Shown: positions 1 through 8,298, numbered from the stretch's first letter. The stretch: 53,003 nt of DNA from Alphaproteobacteria bacterium (GCA_018399685.1 JAGYOK010000011.1:1-53003); one strand, 5' to 3'. A program made the numbers and translations. The notes: generated from the sequence alone by a model not told the origin.

Positions 1-1
1 G

Positions 2-874
2 GTACGGGCAAGTGCCTGTGATAATGCTCCGGCTTTTTTGGCATTTCCAACGTTGACAGCTCAAGGGACATCAACATTAGTTACCTCTGATATTTTGCAG
101 GTTACAGGAATGGATGCAGGGTGTACAACCAGCGTGGGGGTGAGCGGTGACGGCTTGCCGAATTACCGCACTTGTTCTGACGCGGCATGTTCTTCGGTTC
201 TGCAAGCCTGGACGGCGGCGAACAATACGCTCGATATTCAGGGTAATTATATCCAGCTTCGCACGACCACGAGTGCCAGTACGGACACCAGTTTTACAGT
301 AACGCTTAATACCGGCCCGACATCGCAGGACTGGATGGTTTCAACGGGCTTATCAGAATGCGGCACAATCGGCAGTGTATGTGCAGATGGTACGGTGTAT
401 GCGGGACTGTCCGGTTCGAATCCAATGTATGTCACAAGATGTGATGCCGGGCTGACATGGGGAGGGTCATCTTGTGATGGTGCAAGATTATCGCTTACGT
501 GGACTGATGGGACAGCTACCCCTAAAACGACGGGCATTACTGATTCGCAGGATGGAAAGAGCAATACGGCCAGCCTGGTGACACTTGATTCGGATTATCA
601 AACTGCCGGCACACAGCCCCACGTGGCGGCGCAATATTGCTATGATCTGGTATTACATGGGAAGAGTGACTGGTATCTGCCTTCTACGAGTGAGCAGAAC
701 ACTATGTATGGAAGTAAGACTGCTATTGGTAATTTAAATGTAAGCGGAGCTTATTATTGGTCGTCTCGTGAGGCCAGTCAGACTCGTGCATGGAGGATAC
801 GTTTCAGTGATGGTACTATAGATAACACCACCGCGAAGAATGTCGGCAATTATGTGCGTTGTGCGCGGAGATAA
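2..874 (+). CDS. DUF1566-type surface/secreted protein, 5' end outside window
   Basis: The frame is open to the left edge of the window, so the true start lies upstream; the TTG at 38 is only an internal codon. The last ~130 residues look like a DUF1566/Lcl_C domain (Pfam family name from memory): motifs DWYLPSTSEQ, YYWSSRE and a final NYVRCARR, which such domains share near their ends. Before that lies a Thr/Ser/Gly-rich stretch with TSDILQVTGM-like strands and scattered cysteines, resembling the tandem beta-sandwich repeats of large cell-surface proteins. I infer an extracellular or outer-membrane-exposed role, possibly adhesive or carbohydrate-binding. The substrate is unknown and the N-terminal signal cannot be seen. 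Confidence 0.8.
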   Translation, partial: VRASACDNAPAFLAFPTLTAQGTSTLVTSDILQVTGMDAGCTTSVGVSGDGLPNYRTCSDAACSSVLQAWTAANNTLDIQGNYIQLRTTTSASTDTSFTVTLNTGPTSQDWMVSTGLSECGTIGSVCADGTVYAGLSGSNPMYVTRCDAGLTWGGSSCDGARLSLTWTDGTATPKTTGITDSQDGKSNTASLVTLDSDYQTAGTQPHVAAQYCYDLVLHGKSDWYLPSTSEQNTMYGSKTAIGNLNVSGAYYWSSREASQTRAWRIRFSDGTIDNTTAKNVGNYVRCARR

Positions 875-1186
875 TTAACGAGGCTTGGCTTTAGCAAAGG
901 CGGGTTAGTCATTTAGTCATTGCGTACGTTCGTTGTACCTTATTCTTTTCATAATCTCTTTCGGGTCTAATTCTCCGCCCCTTGGGGCTTATAATTCCTC
1001 CCCCTCAAGGGGGAGGGATTTAGAGGAGTTCCCCTCAAGGGGGAGGGGTGACTGGAGGAAGGGGCTTTGGGCGGGGGTTATAATCAAGGCATTATAATTT
1101 ATTGTTTATGTTTGGGTTTTGATGGTGTACTTTTTGGAAAATTCCGGATTTATCAGCAGACATAAACCAAAAGGCCAAAAATTATT
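875..1186. other. Intergenic region before aroA with G/C-run repeats
   Basis: A 312-base stretch with no convincing gene. The centre (971-1083) is rich in C-runs and G-runs, unlike the AT-rich flanks, and holds two copies of a 17-base C/G-run unit. No clear promoter is visible for aroA; a weak purine stretch precedes its ATG. Confidence 0.6.
1001..1048. repeat. Two copies of a self-complementary C-run/G-run unit
   Basis: The unit CCCCTCAAGGGGGAGGG occurs at 1001-1017 and again at 1031-1047, separated by 13 bases. Each copy is self-complementary (CCCCT with AGGGG) and can fold into a short hairpin. Flanking C-rich (976-984) and G-rich (1056-1076) stretches may pair over the whole block. This looks like a REP-type dispersed intergenic element; copy number elsewhere cannot be judged from this window. 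Confidence 0.55.
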
Positions 1187-2548
1187 ATGACCGACACTCT
1201 TATTTCCCGACCGATTTCTCAACCGATTGTTTCCCGCAAAAGCAAAGCCTTAAACGGCTATCCGCTTATACCCGGTGATAAATCGATATCGCACCGCTCG
1301 ATAATGCTGGGCGCTCTGGCTATTGGCGAGACGATTGTCAGCGGCTTGCTGGAAGGCGAGGATGTTTTGTGCACCGCTATGGCTATGCGCGCGATGGGAG
1401 CAAAAGTCACGCAGGGTGATGACGGGCTATGGCGTATTCACGGCGTGGGTGTTGGCGGCTTGCATGAGCCGGATTGCGTTTTGGATATGGGCAATAGCGG
1501 AACGTCTACGCGCCTGTTGCTGGGGCTGGTCGGAGGGTGCGATATTACCGCAACATTTACCGGCGATGCGTCTTTGCGCAAGCGCCCGATGAAGCGCGTG
1601 GTTACGCCGCTGGAGATGATGGGAGCGCGCTTTATGTGCCGCTCCGGTGATCGTTTGCCGCTTACGGTTAAGGGAGCGCGCGAGGCTTTAGGCATTGAAT
1701 ATCATTTGCCGGTTGCTTCGGCGCAGGTTAAATCTGCGGTGATGCTCGCGGGGCTTAATGCTGCGGGGAAAACGACGGTGATCGAAGACAGGCCAACGCG
1801 CGATTGTACGGAAAATATGCTGCGGCATTTTGGGGTTCAGGTGGAAACAGAAGAGCTGGAGGGCGGCGCGTTTGCTATCAGCCTGAATGGTCATCAAGAA
1901 TTGCGGGGATGCGCTGTGGATGTGCCGCGTGACCCTAGCTCTGCTGCTTTTGCGGCGGTGGCGGCGCTAATTGTGGAAGGGTCGGAAATTACCATGAGTA
2001 ATATTGGCGTGAATTCGCGGCGTGACGGGCTGTTTGTGACCTTGAAGGAAATGGGCGCGGATATCCGCTATGAGAATCAGCGCATCGAAGCGGGCGAGAA
2101 GGTGGCGAGTATTAAAGTTACGGGCAATAATGTCATGAAGGGCGTTGATGTGCCGGAGGCTCGCGTGCCTTCTATGATTGATGAGTTCCCGATTTTGGCG
2201 GTGGCAGCGTCTTGCGCGCAAGGGACTACGCGTATGACGGGCTTGGCCGAGCTGCGGGTCAAGGAAAGTGATCGTTTGCTAATGATGGCGGAGGGGTTGA
2301 AGGCGTGCGGGGTTGATCTGGAGATGGGCGAGGATAGCCTGACTATTCACGGCACGGGCAAGCCTCCTAAAGGTGGGGCCAGGATAGAAACGGCGCTGGA
2401 TCACCGCATTGCGATGAGCTTTCTTGTGCTGGGCTGTGCTAGTGATGAGCCTGTGGAAATTGATGATGGCGCGCCGATTGCTACGAGCTTTCCGAATTTT
2501 ATCGATTTGATGAATGATCTTGGGGCGGATATTTGTGAGGGAGAGTAA
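1187..2548 (+). CDS. aroA: 3-phosphoshikimate 1-carboxyvinyltransferase (EPSP synthase), class II-like
   Basis: A 453-residue cytosolic shikimate-pathway enzyme that joins shikimate-3-phosphate and PEP. Family signatures: PGDKSISHRS (residues ~29-38, Lys32 and Arg37 as substrate contacts), ASAQVKSAVMLAGLN, RVPSMIDEFPILAVAA and LDHRIAMSFLVLG. Overall wording follows the class II enzymes of Agrobacterium CP4 type. At the glyphosate-determining site it reads GNSGTSTR, with Gly at residue 105 where CP4 has Ala. It heads the conserved alphaproteobacterial aroA-cmk-rpsA string, here interrupted by a small orphan gene. The ATG at 1187 gives a normal N terminus; the ribosome-binding site is weak. Confidence 0.97.
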   Translation: MTDTLISRPISQPIVSRKSKALNGYPLIPGDKSISHRSIMLGALAIGETIVSGLLEGEDVLCTAMAMRAMGAKVTQGDDGLWRIHGVGVGGLHEPDCVLDMGNSGTSTRLLLGLVGGCDITATFTGDASLRKRPMKRVVTPLEMMGARFMCRSGDRLPLTVKGAREALGIEYHLPVASAQVKSAVMLAGLNAAGKTTVIEDRPTRDCTENMLRHFGVQVETEELEGGAFAISLNGHQELRGCAVDVPRDPSSAAFAAVAALIVEGSEITMSNIGVNSRRDGLFVTLKEMGADIRYENQRIEAGEKVASIKVTGNNVMKGVDVPEARVPSMIDEFPILAVAASCAQGTTRMTGLAELRVKESDRLLMMAEGLKACGVDLEMGEDSLTIHGTGKPPKGGARIETALDHRIAMSFLVLGCASDEPVEIDDGAPIATSFPNFIDLMNDLGADICEGE

Positions 2549-2631
2549 GTATGTTTAAGAACCTATTTTTTAAAGAACCAACGTACAAATGTATCTTTAC
2601 AAAAAAAGTGCCTTGACCGCACCATAGAAAC

Positions 2632-3117
2632 ATGGACTTTCCTCCATTTGCTGCAGGACTAGAGCCCCTTTCTAGTTGTGACATTGAATTTACTAATATT
2701 TTATATCTACCTTTTGTTCCCCATATTGGTATGTTTGTGCAATATTACACAGAAATTCCTGCACTTCGTTCAAGAGATGATAGCGATACAGATGGTATTA
2801 CTTTCAAAGAAAAAGTAGAATCTGTCACATGGCGAGATGGAGTGATTGATTGTACGACAGAAGACCATCATATTGAAAAGGATGATGATATTGCGTTAGA
2901 GATATTGGGGTTGATGAATCGTGGTTGGACTGTGTGGGACTCAAGCTTGGACATTGAAAAAGCGTCCGCAGTAGAAGATTTTTTAACTAGCTATGAAGAT
3001 TCTATAAAAAAAGCAGAACAGAAGTTAAACAAGACTCTAGATTCTGATAGAGAAACGCTAAATAAAATGCGTGAAGTTTGGAATTTTCAGCGACTTTCAT
3101 TGTGGAACTTAAAATGA
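2632..3117 (+). CDS. Small AT-rich hypothetical protein inserted between aroA and cmk
   Basis: I do not recognise this 161-residue protein. The frame opens after a TGA at 2614-2616 and the ATG at 2632 is the first start; no good ribosome-binding site precedes it. The protein is acidic and ends in a probable helix or coiled coil (residues ~120-155, Lys/Glu-rich with heptad-like leucines). Its stop overlaps the cmk start as ATGA (3114-3117), suggesting translational coupling. Codon use is visibly more AT-rich than aroA or cmk, and it breaks a normally contiguous gene pair, so recent acquisition is likely. No membrane segment or signal peptide is evident. Confidence 0.6.
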   Translation: MDFPPFAAGLEPLSSCDIEFTNILYLPFVPHIGMFVQYYTEIPALRSRDDSDTDGITFKEKVESVTWRDGVIDCTTEDHHIEKDDDIALEILGLMNRGWTVWDSSLDIEKASAVEDFLTSYEDSIKKAEQKLNKTLDSDRETLNKMREVWNFQRLSLWNLK

Positions 3118-3788
3118 CTAACATAATAGCAATAGATGGGCCGGCGGCGAGCGGCAAGGGGACTTTGGCCAGAAGGCTGGCTAAAGCCTTGGGTTATGCG
3201 TATATGGATACGGGAGCTTTGTATCGTGCTGTGGGCTTTGAGGTATTGCAAGCAGCAGGCCGCGATCCTGAAAACGAGGCGGATGCTTTGGCGGGATGCG
3301 TGGCTCTGGCGGCTAAACTGGGCGGAGCAATCGGCACACTGGCGCTGGCCAACCCGGAATTGCGCAGTGAGGAGTGCGGAGATGCGGCTTCGAAAGTTGC
3401 CGCGATCCAAAGTGTGCGCGATGCCTTGCTGGATATTCAGCGGGATTTCGCTGCCAACCCCGGTGAGGGCTATAAAGGCGCGGTTTTAGACGGTCGGGAT
3501 GTGGGGACGATAGTGTGTCCGAATGCGCCTTTGAAGCTATATATTACTGCTTCGCTCGAAATTCGGGCGGAAAGACGTATGAAAGAGTTGCAATTAAAAG
3601 GAAAACTCGTTACAAAGGGCGCTGTTTTAGAGGATATGCGTGCGCGTGATGCGCGTGATAAGGCTAGGGCAGCGGCTCCACTTAGGGCGGCAGAAGATGC
3701 AATCGTGATTGATACGAGTGAATTGAATGCAGACCAAGTGCTTGAAACTGCTCTCGAATACGCAAAAAAAGCGTTTCTTTTATCATAA
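3114..3788 (+). CDS. cmk: Cytidylate kinase
   Basis: A 224-residue nucleoside monophosphate kinase that phosphorylates CMP and dCMP with ATP in the cytosol. The P-loop GPAASGKGT lies at residues 9-17, followed by the NMP-binding YMDTGALYRAVG and the DGRDVGTIVCP motif. The frame could extend upstream to 3078, but the ATG at 3114 matches the family N terminus and overlaps the preceding stop as ATGA. Length is normal for the family. rpsA follows after 142 bases, the usual order. Confidence 0.96.
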   Translation: MTNIIAIDGPAASGKGTLARRLAKALGYAYMDTGALYRAVGFEVLQAAGRDPENEADALAGCVALAAKLGGAIGTLALANPELRSEECGDAASKVAAIQSVRDALLDIQRDFAANPGEGYKGAVLDGRDVGTIVCPNAPLKLYITASLEIRAERRMKELQLKGKLVTKGAVLEDMRARDARDKARAAAPLRAAEDAIVIDTSELNADQVLETALEYAKKAFLLS

Positions 3789-3827
3789 GCATCATTATGC
3801 ATTAGCGATATATATCCTATTAAGACG

Positions 3828-3903
3828 CGGCTTTGCCGGTTGCGCCTGCCCTCATTTAATTTATGGAGCAAAATGCAAAAACAAAGGCTCATCGGCAAAG
3901 ACG
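3828..3903 (+). promoter_or_regulatory. Possible structured leader of rpsA
   Basis: In the 142-base gap before rpsA, 3828-3838 (CGGCTTTGCCG) is complementary to 3893-3903 (CGGCAAAGACG) at 10 of 11 positions, with a shorter local pairing around 3828-3843. Such a long-range stem would end 28 bases before the start codon. S1 synthesis is autoregulated in other bacteria, so a control element is plausible, but this is inference from complementarity only. Confidence 0.3.
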
Positions 3904-3930
3904 ATTAAAATTCGAAAGGAAGTACTGAAT

Positions 3931-5709
3931 ATGGCACATATTGCCGCAAATATAAAAGATAGAGATGGTTCCGAGGAGTTTGCAGCTCTGCTAGGAGAAA
4001 CCATCGGGTTAAATGAAAAATTCGAGGGAAACGTTGTTAAAGGCGTTGTCATCGGAATAGGAGACGATTACGTCCTTGTGGATGTTGGTCTTAAATCAGA
4101 AGGGCGTGTTTCAAAGCACGAATTCTCCAGACCCGGAGAAGACCCGGAGATTAAAACAGGAGATACTGTCGAGGTCTATGTTGAACGCATGGAAAACCGT
4201 GATGGTATGTCAGTTCTTTCCCGTGAAAAAGCTCGTCGTGAGGAGGTCTGGATTGACCTTGAGAAATCTCATGAAGCCGGAGAGCGCGTTACCGGCACGA
4301 TCTTTGGTCGTGTTAAAGGTGGATTTACAGTTGATCTTGGCGGCGCTGTGGCGTTTCTGCCCGGCTCTCAGGTTGATATCCGTCCAGTGCGTGATATCGA
4401 CCCGCTGATGAATACACCGCAGCCTTTCCATGTTCTGAAAATGGACAGGAGCCGCGGAAACATCGTTGTTTCCCGTCGCTCTATTTTGGAAGAATCACGT
4501 CAGGAAGCACGCGGAGAACTGCTCGATAATCTCGCCGAAGGTCAGGTTCTTGAAGGTATTGTCAAGAACATCACTGATTACGGTGCGTTCGTTGATCTTG
4601 GCGGAGTTGATGGATTATTGCACGTTACCGATATTTCATGGAAACGCGTTAATCATCCAACAGAGGTTCTTAGCATTGGTCAGAGCGTGAAAGTTCAGGT
4701 TGTTCGTTATAACGAAGAAACACAGCGTATTTCTTTGGGTATGAAGCAGCTTGAAACTGATCCTTGGGAAAGCGTTGGCGATAAATATGTTGCCGGTGTA
4801 CGCTTTAAAGGCCGCATCAGCAACATCGCTGATTACGGTGCTTTTGTTGAGCTCGAAGACGGTATCGAAGGTCTTGTGCACATTTCTGAAATGTCATGGA
4901 CCAAGAAAAACGTACATCCGGGCAAAATCGTTTCTACTTCTCAGGAAGTTGAAGTCGAGGTTCTGGAAGTCGATCTTGAAAAACGCCGTATATCTCTTGG
5001 CCTGAAACAGTGTCAGGACAATCCGTGGGAGAAATTCTCTAAAGATTTCAAACCCGGTCAGGAGATCGAAGGCGAAGTTCGCAATGTCACCGAGTTTGGC
5101 TTGTTTGTTGGTCTTACAGAAGAGATTGACGGCATGGTTCACTTGTCTGATATTTCATGGGACGACCAGAGCGAAGAGACTTTGAAAGCCTTTAACAAGG
5201 GCGATATGGTTAAAGCCAAGATCCTTGAAATGGATCCTGAGCGTGAGCGTATTGCTTTGGGCATCAAGCAGCTTTCTGACGATCCTTATGAAGGTGCGAC
5301 GAAGGGAATGGCTAAAGGTGCCGTTGTTACTTGTACGGTTACTGAAATCGGATCAACATTTGTTGAGGTTTCGGTAAATGACAATGTGACAGGCACAATC
5401 AAAAAAGCCGATCTTTCCCGTGAACGTTCCGAGCAACGCCCGGATCGCTTTGCCGTTGGTGAGAAAGTTGATGCGAAAATTCTTTCGGTTGATAAGAAGA
5501 CCCGCAAGCTTTCACTGTCTATCAAAGCCCGCGAAATCGACGAAGACAAGCAGGCTATGAAAGACTTTGGCTCTACTGAAAGCGGTGCATCCTTGGGAGA
5601 TATCCTTGGTGCAGCGTTGCAGGAGAAAAAAGCCGATGGTAAAGAAGACGGCAAGGCCGATAAGAAAGCCGACAAGAAAGCCGAGAGTAAAGATAAAGAC
5701 GAGAAATAG
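3931..5709 (+). CDS. rpsA: 30S ribosomal protein S1
   Basis: A 592-residue RNA-binding protein of the small ribosomal subunit that helps mRNA docking. Six S1 (OB-fold) repeats can be followed: two divergent N-terminal ones, then strong copies containing TDYGAFVDLGGVDGLLHVTDISW, ADYGAFVELEDGIEGLVHISEMSW and TEFGLFVGLTEEIDGMVHLSDISW-like patterns (each abbreviated by its core GAFV/GLFV and HxSDISW), and a last degenerate one. The C terminus is a Lys/Asp/Glu-rich tail with KADKKADKK-type repeats. The start at 3931 is chosen for its AAAGGA ribosome-binding site and the typical N terminus; the frame is open further upstream without good support. A strong terminator follows. Confidence 0.97.
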   Translation: MAHIAANIKDRDGSEEFAALLGETIGLNEKFEGNVVKGVVIGIGDDYVLVDVGLKSEGRVSKHEFSRPGEDPEIKTGDTVEVYVERMENRDGMSVLSREKARREEVWIDLEKSHEAGERVTGTIFGRVKGGFTVDLGGAVAFLPGSQVDIRPVRDIDPLMNTPQPFHVLKMDRSRGNIVVSRRSILEESRQEARGELLDNLAEGQVLEGIVKNITDYGAFVDLGGVDGLLHVTDISWKRVNHPTEVLSIGQSVKVQVVRYNEETQRISLGMKQLETDPWESVGDKYVAGVRFKGRISNIADYGAFVELEDGIEGLVHISEMSWTKKNVHPGKIVSTSQEVEVEVLEVDLEKRRISLGLKQCQDNPWEKFSKDFKPGQEIEGEVRNVTEFGLFVGLTEEIDGMVHLSDISWDDQSEETLKAFNKGDMVKAKILEMDPERERIALGIKQLSDDPYEGATKGMAKGAVVTCTVTEIGSTFVEVSVNDNVTGTIKKADLSRERSEQRPDRFAVGEKVDAKILSVDKKTRKLSLSIKAREIDEDKQAMKDFGSTESGASLGDILGAALQEKKADGKEDGKADKKADKKAESKDKDEK

Positions 5710-5732
5710 TCTTGCTTACTTAAAGAATTTTG

Positions 5733-5758
5733 AAAAGCCGCTCTTTTGGGCGGCTTTT
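5733..5758 (+). terminator. Rho-independent terminator after rpsA
   Basis: A 9-bp stem AAAAGCCGC (5733-5741) with GCGGCTTTT (5750-5758), 8-base loop, running into a T tract. It sits 24 bases after the rpsA stop. Confidence 0.9.
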
Positions 5759-5778
5759 TACTGTCTAATATAAGGGAT

Positions 5779-5880
5779 CCCGTCATTGCCCCTTCTCTGA
5801 GTGTAGCGAAGCAATCCACCTATCCACCTGCCCCCCTCGTCATTACACGGTTTATCCGTGTAATCCACCTATCCGCTTGC
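5779..5880. repeat. Two degenerate GTCATT...AATCCACCTATCC units
   Basis: Unit 1 runs from CGTCATTGCC (5781) through GTGTAGCGAAGCAATCCACC to CTGCC; unit 2 runs from CGTCATTACACGG (5838) to AATCCACCTATCCGCTTGCC (5862-5881). Unit 2 contains a perfect 9-bp hairpin, ATTACACGG (5842-5850) with CCGTGTAAT (5856-5864), loop TTTAT. The wording resembles the GTCATTGCGAG...AGCGAAGCAATCC palindromic repeats common in alphaproteobacterial intergenic regions. Confidence 0.6.
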
Positions 5881-6085
5881 CTGAAAACATGGTGTATTTG
5901 CTTGTCGGTTGTGGGAGGCAGATTACAGGCTCTTCGTTGTTGGTAAACAGGGTTGTTTTTTGAAAAAATAATCCATTAAAATCAAAGGGTTTATCTTGAC
6001 GTTCGCTTTTTTATCGGGCAGTGTAGGAGGGACTCAAGAAAAAAGATTGCAGTTCTTTTGCTAAACGGAAGAAGGATGTTTTGAT

Positions 6086-6364
6086 ATGACAAAGTCCGAA
6101 TTGATACAGCGGCTTGCGGAGATGAACCCACATTTGTATTTACGCGATGTCGAAAAAATCGTGGAAACTGTATTTGATGAGATTTCCAGTGCACTGGCAC
6201 GCGGGGATCGTGTTGAACTGCGGGGCTTTGGGGCTTTCTCTGTGAAGCACCGCGACGCGCGCACAGGGCGTAATCCACGCACGGGTGAAACCGTTCATGT
6301 AGAAGCCAAGCATTTGCCGTTCTTTAAAACGGGCAAGGCGCTGCGTGAAAAACTTAATGATTAA
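6086..6364 (+). CDS. ihfB: Integration host factor beta subunit
   Basis: A 92-residue DNA-bending protein of the HU/IHF family; it pairs with IhfA to bend DNA in replication, transcription and site-specific recombination. Diagnostic features: start MTKSELI, the helix [21 protein letters not shown]-type turn (here [10 protein letters not shown]), and the DNA-inserting arm [10 protein letters not shown] carrying the intercalating proline. Family length is normal. The ribosome-binding site GAAGAAGGA lies ~10 bases upstream. It is the expected neighbour of rpsA. Confidence 0.95.
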   Translation: MTKSELIQRLAEMNPHLYLRDVEKIVETVFDEISSALARGDRVELRGFGAFSVKHRDARTGRNPRTGETVHVEAKHLPFFKTGKALREKLND

Positions 6365-6445
6365 TAGGTTCTGACCCTAGCGCCTATTCAAACAAAAACG
6401 CTCTTTGCTATTAAGAGGGATGTTTAAAAGCAGGAAAAAGGGATT

Positions 6446-6796
6446 ATGGTAGCAATTTTTCGTACAATTCTTGGACTTATTGTTACCGTTCCTGTCGCTG
6501 TTTTCTGTGGCTTGAACATTCAGGATGTCGCGGTGACGTACAGCCCGTTTCATGATTCTATTGACCTTCCATTGTATGCTATTGCGCTTGTGGCCGCATT
6601 TTTGGGCTTTCTTTTCGGTGCTTTTTCGGCATGGCTGAACGGTGCTCCCAAGCGCAAGGAACGGCGCTCTCTTAATAAGCGGGTTAAATATCTGGAAAAA
6701 GAGCTATCGCGTTTGCAAAAAATCGCGGGCGATGAGGAAAGCGCTGTAACGGCGGCGGAGATCGAAAAAGCTTCTGTCGTTCCTGATCTTAAATAA
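6446..6796 (+). CDS. LapA-domain (DUF1049) inner-membrane protein
   Basis: A 116-residue protein with two membrane segments (residues ~5-25 and ~41-64) followed by a charged coiled-coil helix (RVKYLEKELSRLQK). This is the architecture of LapA-domain proteins, which in enterobacteria act with LapB in controlling LPS synthesis. Its position between ihfB and pyrF is the usual alphaproteobacterial place for this family. An AGGAAAAAGGG purine stretch precedes the ATG. The exact role here is inferred from family only. Confidence 0.82.
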   Translation: MVAIFRTILGLIVTVPVAVFCGLNIQDVAVTYSPFHDSIDLPLYAIALVAAFLGFLFGAFSAWLNGAPKRKERRSLNKRVKYLEKELSRLQKIAGDEESAVTAAEIEKASVVPDLK

Positions 6797-6835
6797 TCAA
6801 TAAAATCAATAAATTAAGAAAGACTAAAAACGATA

Positions 6836-7528
6836 ATGACTCAAAATCTTAAAATATTTTGTGCGATTGATACTGCCGATCTTGATCATGCTTGCGAGTT
6901 ATCAAGGGCGATAGCTCCGGTTACCGGCGGGATTAAGCTGGGGTTGGAGTTTTTTAATGCTTTTGGTCTGGGTGGGGTTGAGCGCGTGATGGAAGCGGCG
7001 CCGGATGCGCAATTATTTCTGGATATGAAATACCACGATATTCCCAATACGGTGGCGGGGGCTGTGCGCTCTTGTTGCGAGAATTTTGCACCAGCCTATT
7101 TGAATGTGCATGCGGCTGGCGGGCTGGCGATGATGGAGGCGGCCAAGGCGGCCTGCGGCGCGCGGACAAAGCTTTTGGCGGTAACGTTGCTTACTTCGCT
7201 GGACGAGCAGGCGATTGAAGAGGTCGGGTATCGCGCGGGGCTGGCGGAGCGGGTTGAGCAGCTTGCCTGTTTGGCGCAAAAAGCGAGGCTTGATGGTGTG
7301 GTGTGCTCGGCGCATGAGATTGCAGCGCTGCGTGCTAGATGCGGGGGTGAGTTTGTGCTGATGGTGCCGGGGATCAGGCCGAAAGGCTCTGCTCAAGGAG
7401 ATCAAAAGCGTGTGATGAGTCCTGAAGATGCTTTGGGCGCTGGGGCTACTCACCTTGTTATTGGCCGCCCGATTACCGGCGCGAGCGACCCTGCGCGCGC
7501 GGCGGCGGAGAGTTTGGCGGGGCTATAA
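6836..7528 (+). CDS. pyrF: Orotidine 5'-phosphate decarboxylase
   Basis: A 230-residue TIM-barrel enzyme that performs the last step of UMP synthesis. The catalytic D-x-K-x-x-D motif is DMKYHD at residues 63-68, followed by IPNTV; the phosphate-binding end reads VPGIRP and VIGRPITGASDP. It is the subfamily I (short bacterial) form. trpF follows after 25 bases, so the two are probably co-transcribed. Confidence 0.96.
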   Translation: MTQNLKIFCAIDTADLDHACELSRAIAPVTGGIKLGLEFFNAFGLGGVERVMEAAPDAQLFLDMKYHDIPNTVAGAVRSCCENFAPAYLNVHAAGGLAMMEAAKAACGARTKLLAVTLLTSLDEQAIEEVGYRAGLAERVEQLACLAQKARLDGVVCSAHEIAALRARCGGEFVLMVPGIRPKGSAQGDQKRVMSPEDALGAGATHLVIGRPITGASDPARAAAESLAGL

Positions 7529-7553
7529 AAAAGATCAGGAGGAGCTATCTCCT

Positions 7554-8195
7554 ATGGCTGTTCATGTTAAAATTTGTGGGATTAAGACGATCGAAGCGCT
7601 GGAGGCGGCGATCGAAGGCGGGGCTGCGTTTATCGGCTTTGTGTTTTTTGAGACCTCACCGCGGAACATCGAAATTGATATAGCCAAAGAATTGTGCCTG
7701 ATGGTTCCCGCGGGAGTGCAGCGCGTTGGGCTGTTCGTTAATCCAAGCGATGAAGAGCTGGAGGCGGTGCTAAAACACGTACAGCTTGATATGCTACAGT
7801 TGCATGGTAAGGAAACTCCAGCGCGTGTACGTGAGATTAAAAAGCGCTTTAAACTGCCGATTATAAAGGCTTTTGGGGTGAGTACATCGGCGGATGTTGT
7901 TCGTGCGTACGCGTACACCAATTTGGCGGACTGGTACGTGTTTGATGCTAAAGCGCCGGAGGGCTTTACGGCTCCCGGCGGGACGGGGGAGAAATTCGAC
8001 TGGGCGCTGCTGGCTTTGGAAGAATTTGATAAGCCGTGGATGCTATCCGGGGGCTTAACACCGGAAAATGTGGGCGAGGCGCTGTTGGTTTTATCGCCGG
8101 ACGCGGTGGATGTTTCTTCGGGAGTGGAAAGCGTTCGCGGGCAAAAAGACGAGGCTAAAATCAAGGCTTTTATTGCAGCTGCGAAAAGGGTATAA
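7554..8195 (+). CDS. trpF: Phosphoribosylanthranilate isomerase
   Basis: A 213-residue TIM-barrel enzyme of tryptophan synthesis. The catalytic pair is visible: Cys8 in VKICGI and Asp131 in FDAKAP; LQLHG, GGTGEKFDW, LSGGLTPENV and DVSSGVES are family signatures. The ATG at 7554 is preceded by a strong AGGAGGAG (7537-7544); the last five bases of that box can pair with CTCCT just before the ATG (7540-7544 with 7549-7553), which could dampen initiation. The gene is intact, although the following trpB is absent and trpA is a remnant. It may be a relic not yet lost, may work with trp genes elsewhere, or may have another isomerase role. Confidence 0.95.
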   Translation: MAVHVKICGIKTIEALEAAIEGGAAFIGFVFFETSPRNIEIDIAKELCLMVPAGVQRVGLFVNPSDEELEAVLKHVQLDMLQLHGKETPARVREIKKRFKLPIIKAFGVSTSADVVRAYAYTNLADWYVFDAKAPEGFTAPGGTGEKFDWALLALEEFDKPWMLSGGLTPENVGEALLVLSPDAVDVSSGVESVRGQKDEAKIKAFIAAAKRV

Positions 8196-8298
8196 ACGCC
8201 CTTATTACTTGTATAAGTGTAGAGCTTCTTTTGGATTAAGTCCGGAGCCGCAATGATGGTGGAAGGGTAATTAAGCAAGATATTGCAGGAGATTTTTT

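Larger units (their letters stand above)
5710..6085. other. Intergenic region between rpsA and ihfB
   Basis: It holds the rpsA terminator, then a dispersed-repeat-like segment (5779-5880), then about 200 bases with no gene. A TTGACG at 5996-6001 could be a -35 box for ihfB, but no good -10 box follows. An antisense frame covering rpsA and this gap is judged a shadow. Confidence 0.5.

Noticed and set aside
1187-2548. Natural glyphosate-resistance EPSP synthase
   Set aside because: The class II resemblance is real but the key Ala is Gly, so insensitivity cannot be claimed.
5286-5819. 177-codon minus-strand frame over the end of rpsA
   Set aside because: Ser-rich translation is the mirror of the rpsA Lys/Asp/Glu codons; it runs through the terminator and has no ribosome-binding site.
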